The translations under genes were made by a program, and so were the position numbers. Source: Homalodisca vitripennis (lineage: Eukaryota; Arthropoda; Insecta; Hemiptera; Cicadellidae). Taken from it: 64,000 nucleotides of DNA. Under the pieces are notes generated by a model, which worked only from the letters and a program-made list of their open reading frames with translations, was not told the origin of the DNA and searched no databases. The stretch covers positions 64,484,501 to 64,548,500 of the forward strand of contig NC_060215.1 in assembly GCF_021130785.1 (NCBI RefSeq), written 5' to 3'. Below are positions 54,987-64,000 of the stretch, one piece after another (the stretch's first letter is position 1; every line of letters begins with the position of its first letter).

Positions 54987-55751
54987 CAGTCAAACCTCAA
55001 TATAACACATATTTTTAAATCTCCTAGAGGTCTCCATAAGAATCAATACAAATTTCACCTCTTCATAACGAATAAAGCATACTCACAACCTCAATATAAC
55101 TAATTTTTAATAATCCTGGAAAAAATAAATCAAAGTGTGGTAAAATCTGTAACTGAATTGGATTGCTCATTGGATATTATCAACGTCACATCACATAAGC
55201 AGACTACTATTACTGACTTTTTCTCTAACAAACAGGGCGAAAACAGCATCAATAATGATGCCATTGAAACACAAAATGTAGATTAGGCCATTTAACCTTT
55301 AACAATTTTCAGTTTAGTAATACTGTACAGTACAAGTACTGTATTTTATTTGAATGTATTTTTTATTATCTGTAGCGTAAGATTTTTAAGTTTTGTTTAG
55401 GTCATGTTTGCTTTTCAACTTTCTTTAAATGTGTTTTAAAAGTACATAGCTACTGTATTACGGTTTTTCTGTTTTACATACTGTATTCTTAATTTAAACA
55501 AACAAATAAAAATAAAGTTTAATTGTTCCAAATTAAATGCATTTTTATTTTGTTTTACACACTATTTAAATACAGTACAGCATACGATTTCACAACGTTT
55601 TAACACAACCTAGCCGATAGTCTGTGAACCTTGATGTTGCGAAATTGTACCTAACCTAACCTCAATATATCGAACCTCATTATAACAAAATACTCAATAT
55701 AACAAATTTTCTGTCCGGTCTCTTGAGGTTCGTTATAATGAGGTTTGACTG
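54987..55751 (+). mobile_element. Deleted pogo-like element with transposase C-terminus
   Basis: The left end CAGTCAAACCTCAATATAAC (54987) and right end GTTATAATGAGGTTTGACTG (to 55751) are terminal inverted repeats flanked by TA on both sides, the pogo/Tigger target. Inside, 55153-55286 reads TELDCSLDIINVTSHKQTTI, TDFFSNKQGENSINN and stop. The QT(T/S)ITDFF motif is the typical PCNA-interaction-like C-terminus of pogo transposases. The rest of the transposase is deleted. Internal copies of AACCTCAATATAAC (55083-55100) and AACCTCATTATAAC (55673-55687) repeat the terminal sequence. Confidence 0.85.
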
Positions 55752-55812
55752 TACCTTTATATCAAAGTCATCTACAAGTGCGTTGTGATTATCAGGTCAC
55801 TTCCTGTTTTTA
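55752..55812. other. Target flank of the LOA-like LINE
   Basis: Short intronic stretch ending TTTTTACGAGGGCT. CGAGGGCT (55813-55820) is the left target duplication of the next element. Confidence 0.6.
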
Positions 55813-55818
55813 CGAGGG

Positions 55819-55820
<2 letters not shown>

Positions 55821-55853
<33 letters not shown>

Positions 55854-58800
55854 GAGGGCCAGGTTTCCTAGGCCTGGGTAGTTTGCCTCTCAGCCATCCG
55901 GCTTATTGTGCACCCTCTCCCAGGTTTAAGCTGTATCAAATCCCAGCCTTTACAAAACCATGAGATCTTCTGAACAATGCCTTCCTGTTCCAACCCCTCT
56001 TCCGTATGCATAAGAACACCTAGGGATCTTGAGCGTGTTTGATCTGTAATGCCGGACATTCAAATATGAACGTTGCTTGGCTGCTGTTTCGTCAGCCTCG
56101 CCACATTTCCTGCACAGTGTTTCCTGAACTGGAATACCTATTCTGTTCAGGTGACTTCAGAATATCCAATGACCTGTAATAAAACCAGTCACCTTTCTGA
56201 TCTCCGTTCTACTCATTCTAAGGGCATCTGCTGCAATGTTCCTTGATGGTCCCTTGAGCATCCGCTTTGCCTGTACATTCCCCCTCAGTGTTTCTCCAAT
56301 GTTGTAGGTGTTTGTTAGCCATCCACTTGGTAACTGATCTACGTGCTAAGTTATATGAGACCCCACACGTTGGTTCAGGACCGGTAAGAAGACGGTTGGC
56401 TCCCAAGGTTAGCGCAACCGTCTGCCCCTTCATTTCCTGTGATTCCTCTAATGTCCAGGCACCCAAGTTAGAATAACTTTATTGGTTTTCGCCAGCAATT
56501 TCAAGACCTTAGGGCATTCCCCAGACTGCCTTCGAATTACAGTCCATGGTTGGCCAAGGCCTGCAGAGCAGCCCTGCTGTCCGAGTTAATGTAGATGTTT
56601 TTGCCTTTGTAAGCCCCTTTCCACATTAACTCTTGCACATTCTGCAAGGGCTGTAACTTCAGCCTGAAAGACAGTTGCCAGTTTTACCTAGGCTAAAGCT
56701 TAAGTTAAAACCCTCGGTCTGGCTCCACCAGACCCCTGCGCCCCAGTACCCTTCAGAGTCTTTGAACCCGTCACGTGTACCAGGTTAGAGCCTTCTTCAT
56801 GTAGTCAGGCTCACCTTTTGACCATTCCTTCCTCTCAACAATGTTGACTTGAAATGGTTTTTTCCCAGTCCGTAACCTTTTGCCATTCTGTCAGACATCA
56901 TTTCTAGAATATCCAGTTTGAGAATGTCAACGATCTTGGAGTGCTTACTAGCATGGTGATAATGCCAGTTTCCCATTGCACTTTCAGTCTGTAGGCAGCC
57001 ATCCTAGCCTCTCCTATGACGAATATGTCTAGGGGTGGGAGGTTTTAGCACTACTTCCATAGCAGTCGGTTGGTGTTCCTCTCATGGCACCGTTGTCCCC
57101 AAGCATGCCAACCGCTGTACCTTTGACAGGTTTTTTGCGGCAGTCACCTGTTGGACTTTTGGCCACCATACCACTGAGCCATACAACCATCATTGGCCTA
57201 ATGACTCTGGTGTACAGCCAGTGTGACATGTCGGGTCTAAAGCCCCCATGTGCATCCTACTGCAAACGTCTCACCATCATCAATGTAGTCCTGAGATCGT
57301 CTGATTATGTATTCCATATGACAATTCCAGGTGAGTTTATCATCCAGTTTGACACCTAGATATTTGAACTCCCTGCTTAACTGTATCTGGCCCCCACATA
57401 GGACTGGCTGTGTGATTTCCAGTTTCCTTCTTCTTGTAAATGGTATCATGACGGTCTTCGAAGGATTTACTACAAGTCCTTCTTCGTCACACCATCGCTC
57501 CACAATGGCCAGTGCTCTCTGCATCATTTCCAGACACGTTACCATATGCTTACCTCTTATGAGTATAACAACATCATCTGCATAGCCTTGAGCATACATA
57601 CCCTGTTCATTCAGAGTCCAGAGTAAGTCATCCACAACTATGTTCCACAGGCTTGGTGATAATACACCTCCTTGTGGACATCCTCGCTGCGTTTTGACCT
57701 CTCTTGTGATTCCGCACAGAGATGCCTGTGCTCTTCTGCTCTTAAGCATGTTACTTATCCACCTAACAACAGTTTCCTCCGTACCCCTGGATGTAAGCTT
57801 AGACACTATAGAGTGAGTACTCGTATTATCAAAAGCTCCTTCTATGTCCAGGAACACTGCTTAAAGCTATTTCCTTTTGTTCAATAGCTTGCTCCAATCT
57901 TGCCAACCAGACAGTGTAGGGCTGTTTCACAAGATTTACCTTTCTGATAGGCATGTTGATTTGGATGTAAGGGACGATTGATGAGGACTGTGTCCCTTAA
58001 ATGCCTATCCAGAACCTTCTCCATGGTCTTGACAAAGAAGGATGTTAGGCTTATTGGTCTATAAGCCTTTGCAACCTCATAGGAGGGTTTGGCCTGGCTT
58101 CGTGATAAATATAACCCTAGAGGTCCTCCAAGATGAGGGTATGACTCCTGTCGCTAGACTAGTTCTAAAACAGTCGTAGAGCAGGGGATACACCAAGTCC
58201 CCACTCTCCTGCAGTAAAAGCGGGAAAAAATGCCATCGGTACCTGGTGATTTGAACGGCTTAAAAGACTCCAAGGCCCCGTTTTATCCCTAAGTAGTTGA
58301 TGACAGTCTTTGCACAGTTCCAGTCCACCTTAGGAACGAGCTATCTCTATCTAGGTTCTCGCCGCCATTCACTAACAACTGTTTCACTGGTTTGAAACGA
58401 TCCTGGGAAGTGTGTATTCAGTAAACACTGAAGAGTCTCCTCAGGATCCTTGGTGTGAGGTCCCATCTTCCCTAAGTATAGTACCCACCGCATTTGTGGG
58501 GCTTCGAGCTAGGACTTTTTGGAGTTTTGCGCAGTCAGGAGCCTTATCAATACTCTGACAGAATTCTCTCTCCACGAGTTTCTCTTAGCTCTTCTCACCT
58601 CTTTATTGTACTCTGTTAGAGCAGCAGAGTACCTATCCCAGTTTCCCTGCACGTTTGCATGTATTATATGCTCTGCGAAGGTTTTTTCCTCAAGGTTTTC
58701 CAGCCCCTGGTTCCACCAACATGCTTTTTTCCTTGAGTTTTTCTCAATCACGGGGCAGGCTTTTGTGGTACGATTCTATCATGGCGTTTTTCAAAGAGTT

Positions 58801-59255
58801 CGCCATGTCCTCGACCCCTTGGCCCCTGATACCCATTTTCCCTTACTAGATTGTTTTTTAGCTCTGCATTGAAAGCTACCCAATCTGTTTTTCTTTGGGT
58901 TTCTATAGGTCTCCTTTATTTTATACGACCTCATGTCAAAAGGAGATATACTTATGATCTGAAGCAGATGCTTCATCAAGCACACTCCAGTTTAAAAACT
59001 TTAGTTGCAATAAAGTTGCTAGTCAGAGTTATATCTAAGACCTCTTTCTCTTACCCCTGTACCTCTTCTTTGTACAAAAGTAGGTTTACAGCCTTGATTC
59101 ATAATAACTAAGTTAGATTCTACTATGAAATTCAAGAGGCAACTCACCCCGATTGTTGATGTTGCTGCTCCCCCAAGCGGTGTGGTGGGCATTCGCGTCA
59201 CAAACCGACAATCAGGTGCCTCCGCGTAAGGGTTTCCGAACTCCACTCCACAAAC
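55821..59255 (-). mobile_element. LOA-like LINE, 5'-truncated, with RNase H
   Basis: The T29 at 55821-55849 is the poly(A) tail of a minus-strand element. CGAGGGCT at 55813-55820 recurs at 59256-59263 and is the likely 8-bp target duplication, giving a length of 3,435 bp. From 5' to 3': end of endonuclease, linker, RT, RNase H and a C-terminal CxxC/H segment. The layout and sequence fit the LOA/Jockey group with RNase H. Many stops. It lies in the large GAR1 intron, antisense to the gene. Confidence 0.8.
55868..59246 (-). pseudogene. LOA-like ORF2 relic
   Basis: The endonuclease end at 59019-59246 reads CLLNFIVESNLVIMNQGCKP and TFVQRRGTGVRE. The linker at 58509-58751 has ACWWNQGLENLEEKT and LTEYNKEVRRAKRNSWRE. 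The RT segment at 57237-57857 has MFLDIEGAFDNTSTHSIVSK (first catalytic Asp), QRGCPQGGVLSPSLWNIVVD and YAQGYADDVVILI (YADD intact, residues 92-95 of this open stretch), and REFKYLGVKLDDKLTW. RNase H remnants lie at 56400-56760 (LVHVTGSK, VILTWVPGH). C-terminal CRKCGEADETA sits near 56110. RT alone is open for about 200 codons; elsewhere frames are broken. Confidence 0.8.
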
Positions 59256-59263
59256 CGAGGGCT

Positions 59264-60047
59264 ACAAAGATGTTTATTTTGTGCATTCTTTGCTGCTTTC
59301 TGAGTCCTTTTGACATTTTTCAGGCATATTATAAATCTTTACAGCAAGTGCAGTTGCCTTTTATATAGAACAAACTTCTTTATCACAATACTCAATTACT
59401 CTCCTGATCACTTCTCTCTCACCACTACATATCGTAACACCAGTCTTCGAACAGTAGCTGAAAGAAAACAACTAAAGTGTAAGATAAAATTAATCACATC
59501 AGCGTAACAAAGATATAATTAGCTTATAGGCTTGCCATTGAATCTAAAACAAAAATATCCTCCTATATTAAATTAAGTCTAATTGTATATAATAGCTTAT
59601 AATGTCCGATATTTCTAATATGGATATTTATTATAGGTAGTTTAATGTATAATGAGTGATTTATTGTTCACACATTAGAGTAAATAACGGCATACTAATT
59701 CATTAATATTCTCCAGTTTTATAATGAATGAAATAATATTTTTAACAAAGTAATTTGTGCATGTTACTGATGTAAGTGCCTCCTAAATCACGTGGTAAGC
59801 TACAATACACAGCAGCACCATGTGCTAAACCAGGGGCCATCCCAAGAATCACCGACATTAGGGTTTAGCTAGTGTCAGTGTTCCTTAAAATTAAAACTGG
59901 TGTAAAACAAATAGTAATATTACTAATCATATTTTAAATCTTCTGCAACACAAATGTACTTTTATTTGTAAAGGTCTTTTTTTCATTTCAATTGACTTTT
60001 GATAAGGAATATATTTTATTGACACATTAATTTATTTTTCTTTTCAG
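59264..60047. other. GAR1 intron end with acceptor
   Basis: No mobile element recognised. It ends with a long pyrimidine tract, ttatttttcttttcag, at 60032-60047, which is the acceptor of the GAR1 core exon. Confidence 0.55.
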
Positions 60048-60263
60048 GTAATACCATTGGGATATTACAGTTATCTTTGTCAGAAAGATCTTGTATGTAA
60101 AGTGGAAATAGAAGACGTTCCATATTTCAATGCTCCAATCTACCTTGAAAATAAGGAGTGTATAGGAAAGATTGATGAAATATTTGGCAATCTACAAGAT
60201 TATTATGTTTCAATTAAACCAAATGAAAATGTTTCTGCTTCTTCTTTTGAAAAAAAGTTAAAG
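60048..60263 (+). CDS. GAR1, core exon
   Basis: It joins the previous exon in phase 0 after PPET and reads [20 protein letters not shown], then [40 protein letters not shown] and [12 protein letters not shown]. This is the Gar1/Naf1 beta-barrel core: VPYFNAP(I/V)YLENK, IGK(I/V)DEIFG and Y(V/F)S(I/V)K are near-identical to GAR1 of other animals. The donor AAG|GTGAGT is at 60264, phase 0. The remaining part (FYIDP..LLPL..FLP and the C-terminal RGG tail) is not in the window. NAF1 is excluded because the flanking RGG tail and YFNAP are GAR1 features. The gene crosses at least 11 kb here. Confidence 0.95.
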
Positions 60264-60439
60264 GTGAGTAAAAAAAAAACACATTTTATGAAAATTATAT
60301 AAGGTTATAGATATTATTAAGTCACTTTGAAACAAAATTCTCCTAAAATTTAAATTTCTTGTTGTGATGACTAGAATTATCAATTTTGTTAAGATACTAA
60401 GGTTTAAATTATTGAGAGGCAATATCAGTAATCTGATGT
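60264..60439. other. GAR1 intron start
   Basis: Donor followed by A+T-rich sequence. Confidence 0.5.
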
Positions 60440-61175
60440 TATATATCTATATTTCGTTCATCTACTGCTTTCATTTTTACTGCCTCAATGTCGAACAGGT
60501 ATTTCAATAATGTGTCAGTGGATGGATCTTGTAGCATTACGGCGCGCACGTTCATTTTTAGATGGACCATTTCAAAATTACGCCACAGTGGCGATGATTC
60601 CAAGCAAGCGTTGATCAACAGAATATCTATGTGCCATAGTGTGTTCATCCCACATTATCATTTTGAATTGTTTGAGCGATTTGGCCATGAACGATTATTT
60701 TTTCATGTTGCATACGCATTTGGGTTATTTAGATTATTTAGGGGCAGTTTAAATGATGAGGAAGCAGTCACACCTGCATCCAATAAAGTTGCTGCATTGC
60801 CAGATGATACAATGCCCAATTCGATGCCATTATTTGTCGTATTCCGGCAATAATTAGGAAAATGATAAATGTTTTGCCAGTTCTACCTGGTGCATAAAAA
60901 TAGTCCACCTTGTTTCGCCAAAACTCAGCATAATGTGGTCATAAATTATTTTTTTTACAAACCAGTAGTGGGACATTGTTCGTAAAAATTGCTGCCATGT
61001 CTGCAGTATTGTACTGCAGTTTTCAATTTATTTCAGTATTCATTAAATCAGATGCATTTCGATTTGGCATATCCATACCCAAATGACAGAGTGGTAATTT
61101 GGCAATGACAACGCAAAGAACCTCAATAGCAATCAATCTTTCATTGTACATAGTGTCAAAGTAGTCAATAGATTG
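60440..61175 (-). pseudogene. Helitron-type PIF1 helicase relic
   Basis: The minus strand, over several frames, gives YNERLIAIEVLCVVIAKLPL and MDMPNRNASDLMN (61060-61165). Then YFYAPGRTGKTFIIFLIIAG, the Walker A motif of PIF1 helicases with Arg for Gly in GGTGKTF, lies near 60890. SSGNAATLLDAGVTASSSFK and LPLNN follow. The segment 60439-60648 reads INACLESSPLWRNFEMVHLK, MNVRAVMLQDPSTDTLLKYL. The order matches the helicase of animal Helitrons, which replicate by rolling circle. Inactive through frameshifts. No Helitron end (CTRR or hairpin) was located. Confidence 0.7.
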
Positions 61176-62544
61176 TTACACCATGAATGAATTCAATGTA
61201 ATTTATCATAAGTCATTGAATTTGTTTGTTTATCCCTATTTACACTATTTGAAAGTGTTAAATTTAATGGAGGAGGGAGGTCAAGCCTTTACCAGAGGAA
61301 TAAATCTACCGGGGGTTATTGAAGTGAGAAATTTAAATATTTGTATTGGAACCTTTGCTGATTAATATGCTCTACTCTTATCTACTAATTTCTCATCCAT
61401 AAAATTTTGACCATGCGGCTATGTTCATAAGGGGATGTAAATGGATCATTCCATATGAAATCAACACACTAAAATTTTTAAAAAATACTTCACTATCTCA
61501 TAATTTGATGAAATTTGGTATGAAGGTAGTCCTCATGCCAATTTTCCCCCAAAAATTTTTAAACAGTTTGAAAGTTACGGCTATATCAAATTTCTTAAAA
61601 TCCACCAAAATACCGGAACCAACATATTTTGAAATCACACAGCTTTACTCATAATCAAGCTAAAGAGATGAGAGTGGTGTCATTTTATTAAGTTTTAATG
61701 CTTTTTCTTTTGGTATATAATATGACATACTTTATCATACTTTAATTTTCACAAAAAGTGCATTTTTGAAAATAAATTTATTTATATAAATTCTTTATAT
61801 TTTTGTTAAGTAATTCTTCAAAATTTCAAAGTAGGAGGCTAATCACAGATAATAATTTAAGGAAGAGTGTTTACAAGTTTTAATTTCATACTATGTATCT
61901 TTACTTTACTTAATTTCATTATGATGGTTAGTATTATCATAATGTTAATTTGAGTATTTAATATGGCGCCAAATATTTAGCTAGGAACATGTCCTGAAAG
62001 ATATATGACCATGAATGAATATTTGATGAAATGAATTCAAAAACAATCTGTCCCGATCTACTATTGTCATTTCACTAATGGTCAGCCAATACCCGTGGGG
62101 GGGGAGGATATCAACCGCCATTGAACTGTATTATTAAGGGGAGATGGACTTCCTATCTTCTTAATGTTATTTAGCACAAATTGATGACCAATTATCTCAA
62201 AAAATATCAATTTTTTTGTTTGGTTAGCTTTACAATTTTTATTTCATTCTATACAGATGTTTCTTCACACACACTGAAAGCAAAAAAAAAAAAACAATTG
62301 CAGGTAATTTTTTTCATTACTGATTTCTATTTTTGTAATTTTTTCAAACTTTTGGAAAAAAGTATTATTTTACTTGGTTTTTTTTTCTTAAATGTTAGAT
62401 ATTCAGATTACTTTAAATACACATAGTTAACTGTGGACAAAATTTAAAATGCCTATCTTTAGTACTTGCTGAGATAATAGGTTATAATTAGAAAACTGGA
62501 ATTTTGAGGAATCACAATGAAAATGTTGCTAGGTGCAAACAATA
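61176..62544. other. GAR1 intron, no gene recognised
   Basis: A+T-rich. The plus strand is open at 61421-61654, with a composition typical of A+T-rich non-coding repeats rather than a gene. No similarity was recognised. Confidence 0.45.
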
Positions 62545-63335
62545 TATATTTTATTTATTAAAATAGCTTTTAAAACATTCCAGCATCATATTCAGGTTCT
62601 TCTAACTTTTCTACATCTCTCTTATTCTTCTTTTCAATTCTGGCCTGTTGTCTGGATATATTTGCTCCGGGTTGACATGCCTTTTTCGCTTTTTGAACTC
62701 TCTGCCAATCTATGTCACCAAGCGTTTTTTACACAGTTCTTACCGGTATTAATTCCTAGATAATGCAAAACTTTAAGCTTGCCAGCATTGGCATCATTGT
62801 ATGTTAAGATAGCATCCAAGGTTCCACATTTCAATGTATTCAGACCAACAAAATTTGTCTTTAGTATTTGAGATCATAACACAGAGTTGAAACTCTCGTT
62901 TAGGTTCTGAGTGTTATGTAGGCATTTTTGTAACAACTCCTGGTTGAGCTAAGTGCTGGTATGTGAATGTAATAGCTTCTATAACAGCTTGATCAAGTGC
63001 ATTCTTATGGTGGTAGTTTCATTGTTTTTTAAAGCTTGTTTATACTACCACAAACAGCTGCATAGATAATGTTGAGGATTGTCGTCTGTTGAGGCCTTAT
63101 GAAAGAATGTTGCCCAGACAACCTTCTTCGTGTTTTCTAAGTAATTCTTGTTTCTCCTAATGACCAGTCTGTAATAATTTTGCAGAGAATCAATAGCACT
63201 ATTCGTAAGTCTACCTTTTTCCCCCTCATGTCATGCCGTTATTTTCACAACCAGCCCTCTTTCCTTTTTTGGACATGTCCAACACACTCTAGTTTTTCTA
63301 TATTAAAATTCTCACCAGCCTGCCTGACTGCGGAT
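62545..63335 (-). pseudogene. Mutator-like transposase-domain relic
   Basis: The minus strand reads ENFNIEKLECVGHVQKRKGG (about 63270-63330). Decayed sequence corresponds to ITDWSLGETRIT and the W-x-FHKASTDDNPQH-C region (GQHSFIRPQQTT in a shifted frame, 63060-63180). Then TQNLNESFNSVL-stop-SQILKT, FVGLNTLKCGTLDAILTYND and ANAGKLKVLHYLGINTGKNC (62745-62920). From memory, this order is the arthropod multicopy gene with a Mutator-like transposase domain. An in-frame TGA replaces a conserved Trp after NSVL, and frames are shifted. Inactive. The region above, to 63480, shows nothing clear. Confidence 0.6.
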
Positions 63336-63479
63336 GCCTCGATAGAGGTGTCCACGGATTGGTCGGATCGTGTATGGGAGCTTTTAATTTTATTTGCACA
63401 TCAAAATGCACTTAAGGCAAAGTAATAAAACATGTTTTACAGTAGGTACATACTGACATACAGTATAGTGAACTATGAA

Positions 63480-64000
63480 ACTAAACTTAAGCTTGGGTAA
63501 AAAAAGTTTGTGATTGTCTTTTGCTTTCCTGCTTCCTGTATTTTTGCTGGTAACAATTTGTATTGAGACCAGTCTCATCATAGTGAATATTTAATCACCT
63601 GATAGGCTTTCACTATCCAATATAAAGTTTGTCCCTAAACGATTGAACAGCTTCACAGTTTGCTTAAAGCTTCTCGCCACAGATATTAAGCTGTCGAATT
63701 CCATTTTTTTTTTCCATCTATCGATCCAACTTACACTAGCTGTGAAATCAGATTCACCTTCGTTAAGTTCATTTCGAAACTTTAAGGCTTTCTGTTGTAA
63801 AATTGGTCCTGATTATCAGTATACCTTTATCTCTATGTTGAGTAAACTACAGGTACAAAGCTTGGCTTACTTTTTCGTTCTCACATTTTTTTCATTGTCT
63901 TCTGATTTTCCAAAGCAGTTGCCGTGACTCAATGAGAACACTATTATTCAATGTCATTGTGATTCCTCTTCCAATCTCCTACTGTTTTTTTCCACGTTAT
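63480..64000 (-). pseudogene. Tigger/jerky-like transposase relic, runs off the window
   Basis: On the minus strand, VGDWKRNHNDIE at the very end of the window is followed by LENQKTMKKM, SLYLxFTQHRDKGILI and NFTTESLKVSK-NELNEGESDF. Then TASVSWIDRWKKKNGIRQLN, ICGEKL-stop-ANCEAVQSF and YDETGLNTNCYQQKYRK (63530-63580). This is the helix-turn-helix and start of the DDE domain of a jerky-type Tigger transposase. Stops and shifts show it is dead. It is the fourth Tigger-type relic of the window and is cut by the window end. Confidence 0.7.

Noticed and set aside
61421..61654. 77-codon plus-strand frame as a gene
   Set aside because: Composition (long T and A runs, Lys/Phe/Ile-rich) is that of A+T-rich non-coding DNA. 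No family was recognised.
1..64000. CRISPR array, prokaryotic operon or tRNA/rRNA genes
   Set aside because: No regularly spaced repeats, no clustered same-strand prokaryotic genes and no recognisable cloverleaf or rRNA cores. Spliced genes and the element types show eukaryotic nuclear DNA.

Overview
This 64 kb window is A+T-rich eukaryotic nuclear DNA, almost certainly from an arthropod and probably an insect. The evidence is short coding exons with GT-AG introns of several kb, plus a mixture of mobile elements typical of insect genomes: piggyBac, pogo/Tigger, mariner, BEL/Pao, I-, LOA- and CR1/Jockey-like LINEs, and Helitron. I cannot name the species. Hemiptera would fit, but that is inference.

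Two host genes can be supported, arranged head to head. On the minus strand are three exons (11125-11239, 6998-7238, 3109-3371) of Artemis (DCLRE1C/SNM1C), the metallo-beta-lactamase nuclease of DNA end joining. They start at the N-terminus, and the gene continues below position 1. On the plus strand are three exons (49331-49367, 52205-52308, 60048-60263) of GAR1, the H/ACA snoRNP subunit. They carry the glycine/arginine-rich N-terminus and the conserved core, and the gene continues past 64000. All splice phases join cleanly. The 38 kb between the two first coding exons, and the introns of both genes, are filled with mobile DNA.

Layout: 1-3.1 kb, a TTAA-element end and a pseudogene of an uncharacterised multicopy arthropod family. 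3.1-11.2 kb, Artemis exons with introns holding a piggyBac-like element, a mariner relic between inverted repeats, two Tigger relics and a LINE fragment. 11.7-15.2 kb, two TTAA elements, one inserted into a dispersed repeat whose second copy lies at 41.5-42.0 kb. 16.2-23.7 kb, an I-like LINE split by a 6.06 kb I-clade LINE with a 10 bp target duplication. 23.7-28.6 kb, LINE debris and plain sequence. 28.6-34.5 kb, a decayed BEL/Pao retrotransposon containing another LINE. 36.7-40.1 kb, the youngest-looking LINE, with a long endonuclease/RT frame. 43.3-48.4 kb, a Tigger-like relic and a near full-length PHD-finger LINE. 49.3-64 kb, GAR1 with introns holding two piggyBac-like elements, a DUF4817-type transposase relic, a pogo element, a LOA-like LINE, a Helitron helicase relic, a Mutator-like relic and a Tigger-like relic.

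The most interesting pattern is in the TTAA-bounded (piggyBac-type) elements. Three of them (ends at 1.1, 11.7 and 14.8 kb) carry a 14-16 bp palindrome only 15-17 bp inside the TTAA. The palindrome differs in each, even where the terminal repeat is nearly the same. Three more carry palindromes or hairpins slightly further in. These look like family-specific transposase binding sites. I found no prokaryotic-type operon, CRISPR array, or convincing tRNA or rRNA gene.
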